Assembly (NCBI GenBank): GCA_037447655.1 | Contig: JBBHKE010000446.1 | Coordinates: 1 to 64,000 of the forward strand | Direction of reading: 5' to 3' | From: Zygnema cylindricum | Taxonomy: Eukaryota > Streptophyta > Zygnematophyceae > Zygnematales > Zygnemataceae | Length of the DNA: 64,000 bases | Part shown: piece by piece, positions 1-13,880 of the stretch | Position numbering within the stretch: the first letter of the stretch is position 1 | Layout of the letters: every line of letters begins with the position of its first letter | The notes under the pieces: model-generated | Databases searched by the model: none | Seen by the model: the letters and a program-made list of their open reading frames with translations, nothing else | Told to the model about the DNA's origin: nothing | Position numbers and translations under genes: made by a program

Positions 1-180
1 ATATATATATATACACATGTACATTTGTGTATAGACAAATAATATTTTATGTGTGTATATTATGTATACACACACACACACACACACACAAGCACACGTG
101 TGTATATGTATATATATACACACACATACACACACATCTATATGTATATATACACATATATATGTGTTTGTATATTTTTC
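1..180. repeat. AT/CA microsatellite block
   Basis: The left edge starts inside (TA)n, followed by (CA)n at about 70-90 and mixed TA/CA/TG steps to about 180. It is simple-sequence DNA lying in what should be the first intron of the U1-70K gene. The small reading frame over it is made of dinucleotide repeats and is not coding. Confidence 0.9.
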
Positions 181-444
181 AAAATTATGTGTTTCAAATT
201 CACTGAAATCATAGGATGGGTAGAAAATTGCAAACTTTTTTTTCTTTTTAGTTGCTTATATTCCTCGTATCGGCTGAAGTTTCCTAAACATAATTTCAAG
301 GGAGATGGAGGATTCTTTTCTGCTAAATCCCCCTAAATCAACTAGAACCTTATTTAGATATTACACAGCCAAATTTAACCTTTTCTATCTTACTCCATCC
401 CTCTCTCACTCTCCCCTCTGTGATTTTAATGATTCGCTCATCAG

Positions 445-826
445 ATTGGACAAAGCCATCAAACGGGGTTGACTGCTCCTCTCCTGAAGCTTTTCGAGCC
501 TCGACCTCCTCTGGACCACAAACCGCCAATTGAAAAGCGAAAGCTGCCTGCATATCAAGGTAATTCCTGGCATTTTTTTTTTGTTATTTGGAGAATCATT
601 TTTTCTTATTTTGTTGGTTTTGTTGTTTTGTTTTCTGTTTTTTTTTTTTTAAATCTTGGCATTTTTTTATCCTCAAGTAGAAGCTAAGGGTCTTTTGTAG
701 AATAGTTCACTAGCTTTAGTTCATAACATCTTTTAAAAGGAAGGACGGGAGAGGGGAAGAGCTGGACTCTCTCTCTCTCTCTCTCTCATCTCTTTTTCAA
801 ATCAATAGCGAGAGAGGAGGAGAGTT

Positions 827-876
<50 letters not shown>

Positions 877-3800
877 GGTTTTTTTAGACGTTTTTTTTTT
901 TTTTTTTTTTTTTTTTGTTTGGCAGGGATTGCTCAATTTGTGGAAAATTTTGCTGAGCCTGGTGAACCTGAATATTCTCCACCTGTAACTAAAGCAGAAA
1001 CCCCGGTATGTTTTGCTACAATTTGATTGGTTTAGAAAGTTTTATGAGGAAGATATGTATGGGAATCTTGAAGTTTATTTCAAAATGTGCCCTTTAGAAT
1101 GTCAAAGTTCTGGTGATAATTGTTCAAAATTTAGGTTATGTCGTTTATGAAATATGTCATTTATGTGTGATTTGTACGTCTTTCTCTACAAAGTTTTTTG
1201 TTTTCTTGATAAAATCGGAAGTTACTTGACTTATCAAGGAAAGCAAAATCTGGAGCATTGGTTTTAAACTTGAAATTTGCAGGTCTGGAAACGTACTTTC
1301 TGTAAAGTCCTTTCTTATTTTTGAAGAAAGCATTTTGATTTGTTTCATTTTGGCTTTTTTTTTGTCTGTTTCAAACATGTGTATTTGGGATAGGGCGGAT
1401 CTTTTTTTTCTTTGTCAGCTGATGTGTTTTTGTGACAGTAAACTCAAAACCCTAAAACTCTTGAAAACCCTGATTTTGTCTAGGGTCGATCTCTTTTGTC
1501 TTTATTAGCTAGTAGACGCGCTTATTCGACAGCAACTCTAAATCCTCAAGAACCCTAAACAATCCCAAATGACCATAATGAGAGCTAAGTCGATCTCTTT
1601 TGTCTTTATTTGCTAGTAGTGCTTATTTTTTTGACAGTTACTCTTCTCTTTCCTTCTCTCTCCTCCTGTCTCACTCTTTTGAAACTATTAGTAAGTGATA
1701 TCTGTTCAGGCTATCTTAAGAATTGGTGTAGTTTCTAGAGCTATTAAGCCTATCCGATGGTGAAATCTGAGAATGTTGACCCGATTGATACCTTTCTGGT
1801 ACACATTTTGTACCTTTCTGGCACATATTTTTTACCTTTTTTGTACCTTTCTGTTTGATTTTATACTGGAAAAGTACACATCTCGGTCAACACCCTGAAG
1901 TTTCACCATTGTCTCGCTGTATTCTCGCCTTGTCCCTCTCTCCATCTCCCTCCTAGAATTCCTGCTCTTAAGTCACCTTCCCCACACTTTATTCCTTTAG
2001 TCTACCTCTGTAATTTACCTCTCTCCCTCTAGTACCTTCTCTCTCTCTTCTTCCCTCTCCCCCTCTTCACCCATCTTCTTTCACCCTCACTCCCTTCTCT
2101 CTCCCTTCCCTCTCTTACCCTCTCTGCACCTCTCGCTCTGCACCTCTTCCCCTCTCTCCACTTTTCCCCTCCCCCCACTCTCCCTCGCTCCCCTTCTCCC
2201 TCCCTCTCCCTCCCTTTCCCGCTCACTCCCTTTATCAGTCACTTCATCGTCCATTGTCTCATCTTATTTCATTGTATTTCATTTTTTTATTTATTTTTTA
2301 TTTATTTTTTATTTATTTATTTGATGGTGATGTCAGTGCAGGCCCAGCGAAAAGCTCGCATTCGAGAGTCGAGGCTGGCAAAGGGCGCCGAAACGGTGAA
2401 GGAGGAATTGGAAAAATGTGTGTTTCTTTAGTATATTTTCTGTCAACTTATTTTCCACAGACGTGGTTTTACAACTTGTTTTGTCTGATATTCTATTTTG
2501 ATCACTTGGTCTTAAAACCTATCCGTTTCCTAATATTTTTCATATGTATGCTCCGCTGACTCTTATCAAGTGTTTGGTTTTGTCCATTTTTTTGTCCGTT
2601 TTTCTATTTTTCAATCCATTGCTCTTACGTTTATCTGTGTATGTTGTGGTACTTCTTATCAAGTGGTAAGCGAGGGGTTGTATGCTTTTACTTTCATTTC
2701 ACAGATGATCCCACCACAGATCCGAGCATTGATGGGGATCCGTACAAAACACTATTTGTTGCAAGAATTGTAAGTGATTAAAAAACCCTAAAAAACGCAA
2801 AGTATCTCTTCCTAAAAACATCCCCCTTTCTGTTGTGATAATTGATGTGAACAACATTTACCTGTTGCAACTAGAGTGCGAAAAGGTTTTTCCAGTTTCC
2901 GTCGTTAATTTGCTTGCTTTTTCTCTTTGTTTGAAAGTTATCAATGTTTCATGAAAAAATTCAGTGGCAAACAAAAGTTTCTATGTTGAGACAGCCCTCC
3001 AATTGGTACAAAAGAGAGTAAATTATTGTTGTTATTACCATTGCTATTATTATTTATTCCTGTTTTTGTGCTAACAGTGTTTCTTCTATGCCGTTTTATG
3101 GAGGGAACTCTGTTTTTGATTAATTTAGCCGTTTTTTCTTTTTTGCAGAGCTACGAGTCAACGGAACAGAAGTTGAAGCGCGAGTTTGAGGCATATGGTC
3201 CTATCAAAAAGGTAAATTGTAATAAAAACTATATTTTTAATGCAGGTCGGGTGTTTCGCTGTTATGGATCCTTTTTTGGTACTTAACTTGTTCTTTCATT
3301 AAGTGAAAAAGTTATCGTGTTTTCTGGATTCCGTGAAAGTGGATGTTTTGTCAATGTTTGTCTTTCTGGTTCTTTTGTTTCAGAAAGACGATGGAAAATA
3401 TTCTGATGTTAGGGTTTTCTAGGATTTTCTAGGTTTACTAATGCAGACTGAAAATGTTGTTTTACTGGTCTTTTCAGGTGAGATTGGTAAACGACAAGCT
3501 GACTGATAAACCTCGGGGTTATGCATTTGTGGAGTATCAACACACTCGGGACATGAAAAGTAAATTTTCTTTTCTGCCCTCTTCTCACTTTGTCTCCCCT
3601 TTACTATCCCCTTTTTTTCCTCCTCACTCTCTCTCTCTCTCCTCACTTTCGATTACCTCCTCATTTTCCTCACCCTCCTGGATTTTCCCCCTTTTATTTC
3701 TCAAATCGCTACCTGGTTCAGCCCCTACTTGTTGTGGAGGTTTCTGTAATTTGGTGTTTTTGTTGAGTTCGCATGAAGGAAATCTATACTGCTTCCCTTT

Positions 3801-6800
3801 GAAGGAGGAATGGATTTTTTTGATGAAAAGTTAGTTGCAGTTTTGAGTCAATTTTTTTGTTTCCATTTCTCATTTTTTTTGTGTTTCTTTGTCTCAACTG
3901 TAATGCCCTGCAGTTTTGGGTTAAATTGCTGTTCTCATTTTCTCTTTCTTTTTGTGTTTCTTTGTCTCAGCCGCTTACAAGCAAGCTGATGGGAGGAAAA
4001 TTGACAACCGTCGCGTCATTGTGGATGTGGAAAGAGGACGAACTGTGCCCAATTGGCGTCCAAGAAGGCTAGGCGGTGGTTTAGGGTCTACCCGTATTGG
4101 TGGGGATGAAGTCAACCAAAAGCACTCTGGCCGGTAAATGTTTTCTTGACCGAGCTATGCAGCAATCCATTCTAGTAAAAATACCCGGATGTTTTGTGTT
4201 GGAGATTCTCGTCTTGGAACTGTCAGATATTGTCGCATTATAATTTTGAACATTCTCCCTATGATCATCATCATGCATTCTGGTTTTTTTTTTTGCTGTA
4301 ACTCTGGTTGTCTGTGTACTCCATCATTTTCAGTGATCTCTGTGTCAAGGCTAGGCTGGGATCTGCTCATACGCTGACGTTTTAGTCAAATTTTTGTTTT
4401 TAATTTTATTTGTTTATGTGAGTGGCATTCGTGCACTTTGGTTGACTTTGGTTTGCATATTGATATGTGGTGTGATGTCTGCGCATACTTTTACTTCAAT
4501 TTTTTGGCGAACTATTTTGTCTCTACTATTATCTCTTACTATAAATAGTTCTACTCTCCTAAAACTTATATTGTGTGTTTTCTGTATCTGCATTAGTTAA
4601 TAATTTACATTTTTTTGTTTTTCATTAGGTCTGTTTTCAATAGATCATTGGTTCTTCTGCCAATTTTTTAAGAGATCTTTGTCTATTTTTTGTTAAGTAT
4701 TTTTTGAAGTGTTATTTATTGTTTTGAAAGTTCTTTGTGTTACAGGGAGCCACAAATTGCAGCTGCTCCAACTTCACGCAGAGAAGAGCCGCCTCGAGAG
4801 CCTGACCGCCATGCAGAAGACCGGTTTGTGGATTTTATTTATTTCATTTGCACTCCCGTAATCATGCATGCTTACATTTTCACTCTCACTCTCACTCTTG
4901 CGCTCATTTCCCTTCTCACAAGCTTTCCCAGATTCTATCAATTTCACTGTCATCAATCCTGTTTACTCTCATGTTGAAGAAGGGTGTTTGCTTTTCAGAA
5001 GAAAGGAACCTGTGTGTGCTATTATTGATGATAATAGCAGGCCATCAGTTGTTTTTTGAAATGTGTACACATGGTTGTGACATCTTTGTATCGTGTTCAA
5101 ATGCTACCAGTCTCTTCAACACCCTCACTCCTGGGTAATTACATATTTCATTGTGGGTAAAGTTAATTGACAGAACTTAATGTTGGTGCGCAGGGACAGA
5201 CCTGAAAAGGAGAAATCCCGTGAGGTGGATGTCGTTATGGAAGATAGGGAGAAGGTGGAAGCTGATGGAGAGAAGGATACCGGTGAGAGGAGACGTGACA
5301 AAGAGAGTGACGATCGTGAAAGGGATCGTGAACGTGTCCGAGATCGAGATCGAGACCGGGACCGAGATCGTGGACGTGGCGGTGGAGATCGGGATCGTGA
5401 ACGGGAAAAAGATCGTGATCGCGACAGGCATCGCGATCGAGATCGCGACCGTCATAGGGACCATGATCGTGACAGGAGAGGGCGCGAACGTGAACGGGAT
5501 CGAGAGAGAGATCGTGACGTCGATCGCGAAAAGGAACGTGACAAAGATCGAGATAAGGACCGTGAGAAGGATCGTGAGAAGGATCGCGACAAGGACCGCG
5601 AGAAGGATCGGGACAAGGACCGTGAGCGTAAAGGTCGAGGGGAAAGGTCTCGTTCAAGAGAGCAAGAACGAGAGAGGTATGTTTGCTTCCTGGTCAGTTG
5701 AACTCTCTACTGGTAACCAAGGGAAGCAGTCAGTTTTTCCTTCAGAGTTGTTTGTAAAATGCAGTTCATCCCAGCTCCCTCTATTGCTGGGCAGACACAT
5801 GAACAAGCTGACCAAAGCAGCTGGATTTCAGATGCTCAGGCATAACATCTTCTATGACAAATGTGGGCATTCCATTGGCTTGCTGATCATCTTCCTCCTC
5901 AGAAAGGGCAGCGTTCTCTTGCACGGTGAGTAGTGCAGGTGCGTCTGTTGGACCTTCCTGGTTAAAGATACCTTGCTGAAACTAGAGTTTTCTATCGTAT
6001 CATTTGCATAACGGATTATCGGCGATAATGAAATTATCAGTTTATCGATGAGCTCAAATTTTTGATATTTCGATGTGTACGACACAGTAAAAAACACACA
6101 GAAATTACTGTACTTGGCGGTCGGCGACGTAAGACGGCGAACATTTTTCTGTGCATGCAGGGCGTGCATGTTTTCGTTTCCCCTGGTAACAGTAATTTTT
6201 CATCTTTGGGAGCCTGAAAGCCCGAAACGTGTACATTTAGTCACTTGTTCTTGTATCGTGTTTTTCTATGTATTTCCTGCTTTTTTATTGAATTTTTATC
6301 AACGATAAACTTTCAATATTTATGTCGGTCCGCTGAATGGTTATTGACAGTCCAAAATTACCGATTATTAAAAAGCGTGACCCGTATGAAACTCTTCCCG
6401 AAACGCTGAAAAACTAGGAACTTATTGAATTCATTGGCCCTCGGGAATTTTTAGACTTTTGGGCGATTCATATGATAGCTTGAGTTTTGTACGGTTCTTT
6501 TTTCGGTACTTTGGGTCTTGATTTCTGTTGTCGTCCCATTCACTTCTTTTTAGAAGATGTTCTCCAAGGTTGGGAACTTCATAGCAGGTGAGCTTTGTGC
6601 TTTGCAGGGACAGGTAATGGCCTTCATTAGGATGCCGAGGATGAAGGTGAAAGGTGAGACTTTCCTCCGGCTTTCCTCTTTAGGTCGGGAAGAAGTGGGA
6701 ACCTTGTAACTATGGAGGGAAGTAAGGCCCATTTGGAGCTACAACAGCGAGCAAGGTGGGCTCTTCACGAGATTTTCCAAATTCAAGGTGGGGTCTATAC

Positions 6801-7033
6801 GAAAGTTTTTCTATGGACTGCAGTGAGGCCTGGTAAGGGGCTTGGAATATCTAACTATATTCGGAGGTCTTGTGGTCGACGGTCGACGAAAATTTTGACG
6901 TCTACTTCAGCTTGGAAAAGTATATTTTGGTGAGGCAGGGATGTATTCAATTTCATTTCATTTTTCCGTTCATAGATATCGCCTGGGCGGTTCTAGAAGG
7001 GAGTATGACAGAGAGATTGACAATGACAGGTAA
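445..7033 (+). CDS. U1-70K: U1 small nuclear ribonucleoprotein 70 kDa (U1-70K), 5'-partial
   Basis: U1-70K binds stem-loop I of U1 snRNA and helps select 5' splice sites in the nucleus. Exons read by eye: 445-559, 926-1005, 2342-2417, 2705-2769, 3149-3211, 3478-3559, 3971-4133, 4746-4823, 5194-5676, 6976-7033. Every junction is GT-AG and phases agree (1263 nt, 420 residues plus stop). The first exon shown carries [20 protein letters not shown], the hallmark N-terminal U1-70K motif; then come an acidic/basic linker, the RRM with RNP2 LFVARI and RNP1 [28 protein letters not shown], and a roughly 160-residue RD/RS/RE tail (5194-5676). The usual opening (MGD..PFLRNPN type) is absent, so exon 1 lies left of the window. 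I end the protein at TAA 7031-7033, which overlaps a possible GT donor (AG|GTAATG), so an extra downstream exon is possible. The 1.3-kb last intron may hold alternative exons. The identity is sure; the last exon is less so. Confidence 0.93.
765..877. repeat. (CT)n microsatellites in U1-70K intron
   Basis: Two pure CT runs (about 768-787 and 829-876) lie just upstream of a long T run and the exon at 926. They extend the pyrimidine-rich strand of the intron. No separate function is visible. Confidence 0.85.
1749..1911. repeat. inverted-repeat element in U1-70K intron
   Basis: The block starts CCTATCCGATGGTGAAATCT and closes with GGTCAACA..TTTCACCAT, so its ends pair imperfectly. The middle holds short tandem steps around TACCTTTCTGG. 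A shorter and tighter version of the same ends occurs inside a FANCM intron at 33774-33847. It is probably a small non-autonomous transposon; no target duplication was settled. Confidence 0.55.
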
Positions 7034-10000
7034 TGGATTCGCTGAAATATTTGAAGTAGTTCTTCCTTCTAGTGTTCCTCTGTTTCCTCTCTTTCTGGGC
7101 TCTCAAACGGCTTTGTGGTCTTTTGGGCTTTGGCGAAGTTTTCCTCGTTTTTGTCAGTAGTTTCCTCGTTGTTTCAACACAATTGAATTTTTCGTTCGAT
7201 AAAGAATTTTAGTTTTCTTTAGGTCTCGCGTGAGTGCCAAGTTTAAATCAGGTGCTTTTTGCCTTGCCATTATAAGGATCTGAACGGTTTTTCACAGCTT
7301 GGGGTTTCTTGTGGATTTCAAATTTTTTAGTATCGGTTTGTTTGGGTGAATTTTCGTCCTGATGTTGAACTCTTAATTGGACTTGTTTCTTCAATTTTCC
7401 ATTGGGTGGATATTTCTTTCTTGATCCCATTTGTTTTGAAAATTTCAGGTGAAGGCTTTCTGCTGGTCATGAATTGTAGTATTTCAATAACTTTCCGTTG
7501 CTTTTTGCTTGGCTGGTCTTTTTGCATGGCTGGACTGTTGTTATTTGATTCGGGAAATTAAAAACATATTTATGGCATGGACATATCTCATTGTTCAAGT
7601 CCCCATTCCCAGACTAATATTATGTCCCAATATTTGGGTGATTTTTGTTTTGTTTGTATAGTTTTGTTCGTCCTTTTATAGGCAGATTTGTTGCTGTTTT
7701 GAAATGAAGATACGGTCCGAGATAAATCATTTTCGACGTGTTGCTTGTCTTTGGGAGAAATTTTGGTCGACAGCAGGCTACCGTATCTGAAGTTCATACG
7801 ATAATGTACATTGTACGGTAGTGTTTTGTTTCCAGTATTTTTTGACTAGTCATGTTGGTTTTATATCTATTATGATTGTATAACGTTTTATAAACTGTGT
7901 TCTCCTTGTGCTGAAAATGGATGTCATCAGTTTCAACTCACTACTCGAGATTAGGTGAATTTATTGTGAAGGCAATTAATGTTGTTGTAAATGTAGACTT
8001 CAATGTTGTTTCAATGTTTTTTCGTTCTTCACTTAGTCCTGTCCAACCAGGTCTATCAAAATCTCTAAACATCAGTATGTTATCGTTGTTGTATCAAGTA
8101 GTGTTCCATTTAGATCTAAGTGATTTAAGTTTGTTGGGCCCATTCCTAAGAATTGGGAATTGGGTGGACAAGGTTTTGATATGTCTGAAGTGTGTTACCC
8201 AATTGTTGGTGGTATTGTCTGATTTGGTATCTTCTCACGGCATCCTGCCTGTGGTTGTCACCAAACCCGTTGAGGGGATCTGCCCTGTTGCAGTGGGTGT
8301 GATATGATACAGATTGGTTGCCACATGTGTCCCACTCCAAACCCATGTCTCATGGTTCATTTTCTCATCAGTTTGTAATGGTAATTCGGGCCTCTTGTGA
8401 GGCTGTAGTCTACAAGATTCAAGCTTCATTGGAGGTCTATTTGGGTTTGTTAGTTCTTTAACTGGATTTTTCCAACACTTTCGATGGGGTGAATCAGAGC
8501 GCCATTTTTTCAGAGCTTCTGGTTGCTTTTCCTCCGATTGTCCCAAATGTTCCTTTTTGTGAGAGCTTTTTTATTTTTTGACCAGCAACCTTCATTTTTT
8601 CGCTCATTGTGATTTGGTTTACTTTTCATTTGCGCTCAACACTTGTTAATGTGACCTTTCTTGGGTTGCTTACTGTTACTCTTTAACGGGCCATTCGCGC
8701 TTTTGCTACTGTTGACCTTTCTTGCTTTATTCTGCCGGTAGTGAACGATACACTTATGAATGGCCCTCGACCAAATTGTACCGGTGTATAAATTTTTGGT
8801 AGATCGCTTGCAGGCATCAAATTATGTTTTTTGGTTACCTCGTGGTCTCACTCGTTATTATTTTACTCTTTTTGGTCTTGGAATTTCTCCATATGATGGT
8901 ATTAGCGGTTGGGTTGCTTGATTGGTTTGAATGTTTTCATGACCCAATTTTTTATTATGCTTTTCAAATAGATTTTTCACATGTGGACTTCCCCAATCTC
9001 TTTGATCCCCAAATGGCCTTTGGTTTTTACGACAAAGTGTTTCCCCCCACCGTCCCTTTTAGCTCAAACAACATCTCCTACTCCAACGTATGTCTTGTCT
9101 CTTCTCGCCTTTGATGATCGTCTCATAGACGTCTTTCAAATTTTGCTAGGTCTTAGGGCTTTTGATCGCGGACGTCTCCATTTCAAGCTTCTCTTTTTGT
9201 CTTTGCAGGTAGGTTGGGTTTACTCTTGACAACACATTTTGCTCTCGTTGTATATTTAGGAAGATGGTGTCTTATTCAATCCATTCGTCTCTCCTTTTTA
9301 GTTGGAGGCACCCTTGTCTTTGTTACTGTTATTTTTCGTGTCTTAGACGTCGTGTTTGCCTTTCAACTGTTTATTTAGGATATGTCATGTTCACTTCTTC
9401 TAGACACGCCTATTCTTGCACCTTTGTTACGAAATCAGTTGCGCGCGTTTCAGAATGCATTTCTAATCAGATTATCGTCGCCTTTAAAATTGAGGCTTTT
9501 CCCTCTGATTCTTTGCTAGCTTGTTTTCTCTTTTGTCGTGGACTTGGCTTCAGAGCTTGGCTATTAGTTATGCGTATTTTATCCACCTTGCAGTTTACGC
9601 CTGCTCAATTCACCGAGGCCCTCGGGTTTTGGATTGGCCTCCTTTATCCATTTTTGGTTGGCACTTTATTTCCTCGTGTGACAGTGTTTTTGAGCTCGGT
9701 GGCATCCATCTGCTTTTGCGAGTTGAAAAAAGGTGTATAACACACTTTGCTACACCATTTCGTTTTTGAAGGGAGAATTTTTGTTTGTTGGGAGGGTTAG
9801 TCAATCACTACGGGTATATTGTCCTACGGGTGCTACACCTTCGCCCTTGCTACTTTTTCACCTCGTATACTTTGTGACAATTTTTTGGTGAACCCTATAT
9901 TGGATACAATCATCGATTAAGCAGCTCGACATGTTCGAGTGGTCGTCTGTTCAGTGGCTGTGAAGATTGAGCGTGGTTATGCACACAATGATGCTATGGA

Positions 10001-10486
10001 TGATTTTATCTCCATGGTGGTCGAGATATTTCGTAGTTTGATTGTTGCTTTGGATGAGTTTTTCTGTGCTTATGGTTGGTTCTCGTTCAAATGTCGAGAA
10101 CTTGAGATCCCTTTTGTTGTTGCGGTGTTTATTTCTTTTCAACGTCATCATTTTTCTTTGGCTTTTTAAGTGAGCTGGAAACTTCTATCTTCCTGCGATC
10201 GGCAATTGCAATTAAGAATCGCTCAACGTGCTCCCATAGGCTTAGGAGACTAACAAGGTTTATCCCCCCAGATCTTTAATTATGTTGGGGTTTGGTTAGG
10301 TGATGTTGGTTTAAGCACGCTGTTGTGTCGTTCCTTTGTAGGTCTTTATGTTGGTTAGCCCACAAATTGCCCATAGTCAGCACATCTCCCTTTCAAAAAT
10401 CTTGGCCCGTTTCAAAATCACCACTCCACCATTATTTAGTCACCTACACGCCTCGGTCAAGCACCATTCGAAAGATAGGATTTTGC
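7034..10486. other. intergenic, no gene recognised
   Basis: This 3.4-kb T-rich stretch follows the U1-70K stop. Part is probably 3' UTR. Reading frames up to 158 codons occur (for example 9264-9740 plus), but none shows a motif I know, a splice structure or a composition unlike its surroundings. Decayed transposon sequence is likely but unproven. Confidence 0.4.
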
Positions 10487-11560
10487 TCAAATAAAGTAAA
10501 TTAGGGTTGCGCTTGAAAGGCGACCCTTCCCAACTACAGCAATCCGAGGAACTTTAAGATACCAATGTCCCACATTGTCCACATGGGTATAATTTCGCAA
10601 TACTCTCTTAACCGTTTGAACACACCTCTCAGCCCAACCGTGCCATGTCGTTTTTGGTAAGTCAATAATCATTAAGGCATTTATGCATTACATTTGCAAA
10701 TTCCCTTTTTATCGTGAGAACTTTGTCCGATGCCCAAAATTGACTTGACATTTGTTTAAGGAAATGTCTACCACTAGTTGGGACTCCTTCCAAGGAAGAA
10801 CAATTACCTCAATCCACTTGGAGAGATACTCGATCGCGATAATGACATATTGGCGTCCCCTCCGGCTCGTAAGAAGGGGTACCAACAAGTCCAAATACCA
10901 CTTGTAAAATATCTCCTTGATGGGAAAAAAATGCAATTTTGTATCGACCGTTCCACCCAATGACGCCTTTAACTGAGTCGGTCTGAACTATCTCGGTTAG
11001 CAAACCCTTCATTCCGTAGCACTAGTAGGTCACCGCCACCAAAGAAATGGTCCTTTTCGGTCCAAAGTTGCCACTTCGCTTCTGAAAATTGGCCACCACA
11101 GTGTCACGATCATGGGACTTGGGAACTATCACACGTTTCGAACATGCCTCTTCCCCAAGTATGGGCGGCATCCCCTGGTGCAGTTTAGGTGCAGTTTAGG
11201 TGCAACTTAACCCTAACATTGTCGGTCAGGGTTTCCATATCTTTCCCTGCAATTGAGGATTCAAACACTTCGACATCCTCTCGAATAATCAACCATTTAA
11301 TCAATTTCGATACTAAAGGGCGAGCATTTAGGTGAAGGATTCAAAATCTTAAAGATAGTCGTGGCGTGCTTAACGAACCCTACCTAAGAGTATGGATCCT
11401 CGTCATGCAAGGCCCCTCTAGCATTCACAATAGAGGGATCCCGATTCTTGCTTAATCTGTTTGCCTTTTTATGGATCTCCGCCGCTCGATGGACATTATG
11501 GAACTTATATTGTTGCAAATTACGATATTCACATAAGGGGTTCAAGAAGACATGTACCGA
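10487..11560 (-). mobile_element. Ty3/gypsy retrotransposon fragment, inactivated
   Basis: Read on the minus strand from high to low coordinates. At 11560-11400 is the end of an RNase H/linker (NLQQYKFHNVHRAAEIHKKA, then NRLSKNRDPS). At 10960-10709 is the integrase core (FYKWYLDLLVPLLTSRRG, YLSKWIEV). At 10670-10490 is its end (GWAERCVQTVKRVLRNY, the gypsy NG.AER..Q..K.ALR region). The order RNase H then integrase is that of Ty3/gypsy pol. Frames are broken repeatedly and the integrase NG is altered, so it is a relic. Reverse transcriptase should lie toward 12260 but I could not read it, and no LTRs were found. Confidence 0.75.
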
Positions 11561-13379
11561 AGCGATTGCGTCCTATACTACTTTGTTATGTGAAGGTTGG
11601 GGCCCTCGTGGCATCAGTAATGGTTGACAACCGTCCTAGTATCGGTAAACACGTATCGGTATAAATTCCCACGATGTATGTCGAGTGCCAAGAATTTGTG
11701 ATTTTCATGGGAGACGACAATTTCGTGGGAATGTGGCCGGACAACCTTAGGACTCTCAATTAGTCCAAGCCAGCCCACGACTTCCCACAAAAGGAATTAC
11801 CTTCCCTAACGACGCGCAACAATACCCAATCGGATGATTGCTCGAAGGACGAAATCATCCACGACTTGGATACAGACAGGTTCAAGACCTATGACTTTGA
11901 ACAGAGGGCTAAGATTGTATGTAGAGACGCTCTACAATTAAAGGGGCCATAAGTAGTCTACTACGGGCTCCCTCTCACCTAAAATAGGCTGGTAAGGAAG
12001 AGAAGTAATTATGTAGGCTTAGATAGCCAATTAGGGAAGACATTGTTTGCAGCCCGCTTTGACAAGGAGCCTTTTCCTAAGGCGAGATTGGTGATTCCTT
12101 TGTGGCTTTCAAGATTCTCCACCTACCTTTAGGGCAAGTACTTGCACTTAGGAATCACGACATAGCCAAGTTATTTGGATAGACTTCTGAGTATTTCATT
12201 CGAAGAAGAGGGAGAGAGGAGCGGTTGAGTGAACGCGAGGGGGAGACAACGACGTCGTAGAACTTTGCAAAGGACCCGTGAGTATAAAGGGAGGTCTAGA
12301 CCTCTTCAAGCATATTTGCGTATATGCTTGTCATTCTTATAGATACATGCGCATAACGAGCAGGGAAAAAAGAGCATGCACTCTCCCTCGTGCAAAAAAA
12401 TTCAAACACGTGTGGCGCGTGCGACGACGTTTGTTCCTTCAACTGAAATCACCCCCCGAGTAGATTTCAGGTGAAGTTTGAAGATGAGCTAGAATGACGT
12501 GGTAGTGGGTCGAAAAGAGCACGACGACAAATTGAAGTACATTCTAAGTTTCAAGATGTCGCAAATTGTACTATGGTTTTGACATTTGTTTTGCATAAGA
12601 TTTTCTCGTTGCATGCTCAATTTTGTTAGAAAAGGACAAAATAAAAAGCACTTTAACACATGGGAACGTACCATTACTGGAGGTGCGGTAATATACATTT
12701 ACCTGGTGCCAGTGGTTACCTACTTCCAGTGGTAATTTAATGCAATTTCGACCTTAGTCATGTACTAGTTCAGTTGGTCAAAAATATTTATTTCGTTTTA
12801 AGAAAGGCCGCAAACTTCAGGGATGCCATTGCCACATAAACGTGTTAGTCGTTAGTGGTTGAGAACATTCATGGAAAAAACCGTCAAATATTTATTTAGA
12901 CTCTAAAACGCGTTGGTCAATTAAAGTGAACTTGCCAAACAAGTTCACTTGTGTTGGTATACTGTAAAATCTATTGGCTGATCATCGTTAAACGTGAAAC
13001 CATTTTGTAACACGCCTTTGTAGTGGAATTTATTTGTATAACGAATACCTAAGTGCACAACAAACCATATTATTTGCAGTCGGTTGCTATGCATAATTAC
13101 TTTGAATCTTACAAATACTTGAATGAGACGTAAATCGCGATAATCGTGATAAGGAGTCGTTAGGTACAAGATCGTCGCGTACTTCATTTTGCATTGTTCA
13201 CCAAAATCAGTAAGACAAGATGACTTCGAAAGCGTAAGTACTTCGGAAACCTCACGAGCGAAACTATGAAAACAAATACAAAGATGTAAACATAATGTGA
13301 AACGCTTTGATTGTCATATGTAATTAACAAGGGAACAAATAGGATCGTTTATCAAGACTGGTCAATTTTACAATCTTTT

Positions 13380-13880
13380 TAAATGGTGAGCATATGTCCT
13401 TTGAATCCAATTTTGTATTTAACTATATATTAGGCCCGTTTTCCTTGACGAATTTCTTTAATATTGCGGCTTACAATGATCTAGCACATGGGAAATTCAT
13501 ATTTATGACCACTTGTCAACACCGACATGTTCTCCAATAGATTCACTAAATTAGAGTGTAAACTACAAATCCGTTCTTCATTATACTTAAGAATTGGACC
13601 CGTTTTTGTGACGAGGCTTTTTAGTTCACGCAATTAATAATGACTCGATCCGAAAAAATCTCAAGTGGAGGACCTAGAATAAATGTCAACGTGCACATCA
13701 TTTTATGCAGTTAATTATAAGGCACGGTTCAAATCAGTTTTATAAATATGTTTAGATGTTGGACCTGTTTTTTATCAAAACCGGGTTTTGCCATTAGCAC
13801 TGTTTATGCACTAGTCTAGCATGTAATAAGTTTGTGTTTGATTGTACTTTTTGTTTTTTGGCGAAAAGGTAGAAATTTCA
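13380..13880. repeat. degenerate ~160-bp tandem repeat
   Basis: Three spaced occurrences of a phrase close to TTAGG/TTGGA-CCCGTTTT (about 13430, 13596 and 13755) are each preceded by related AT-rich text and followed by a GATCT/GACTC/AGTCT-type segment. The period is about 160 bp and copies are strongly diverged. Confidence 0.4.

Noticed and set aside
5235-5657. 140-codon minus-strand frame opposite the U1-70K RD tail
   Set aside because: It is the mirror of an RD/RE-repeat codon pattern and has no splice or family support.
9264-9740. 158-codon plus-strand frame between U1-70K and FANCM
   Set aside because: Hydrophobic, T-rich composition with no motif and two other frames equally open; treated as chance.
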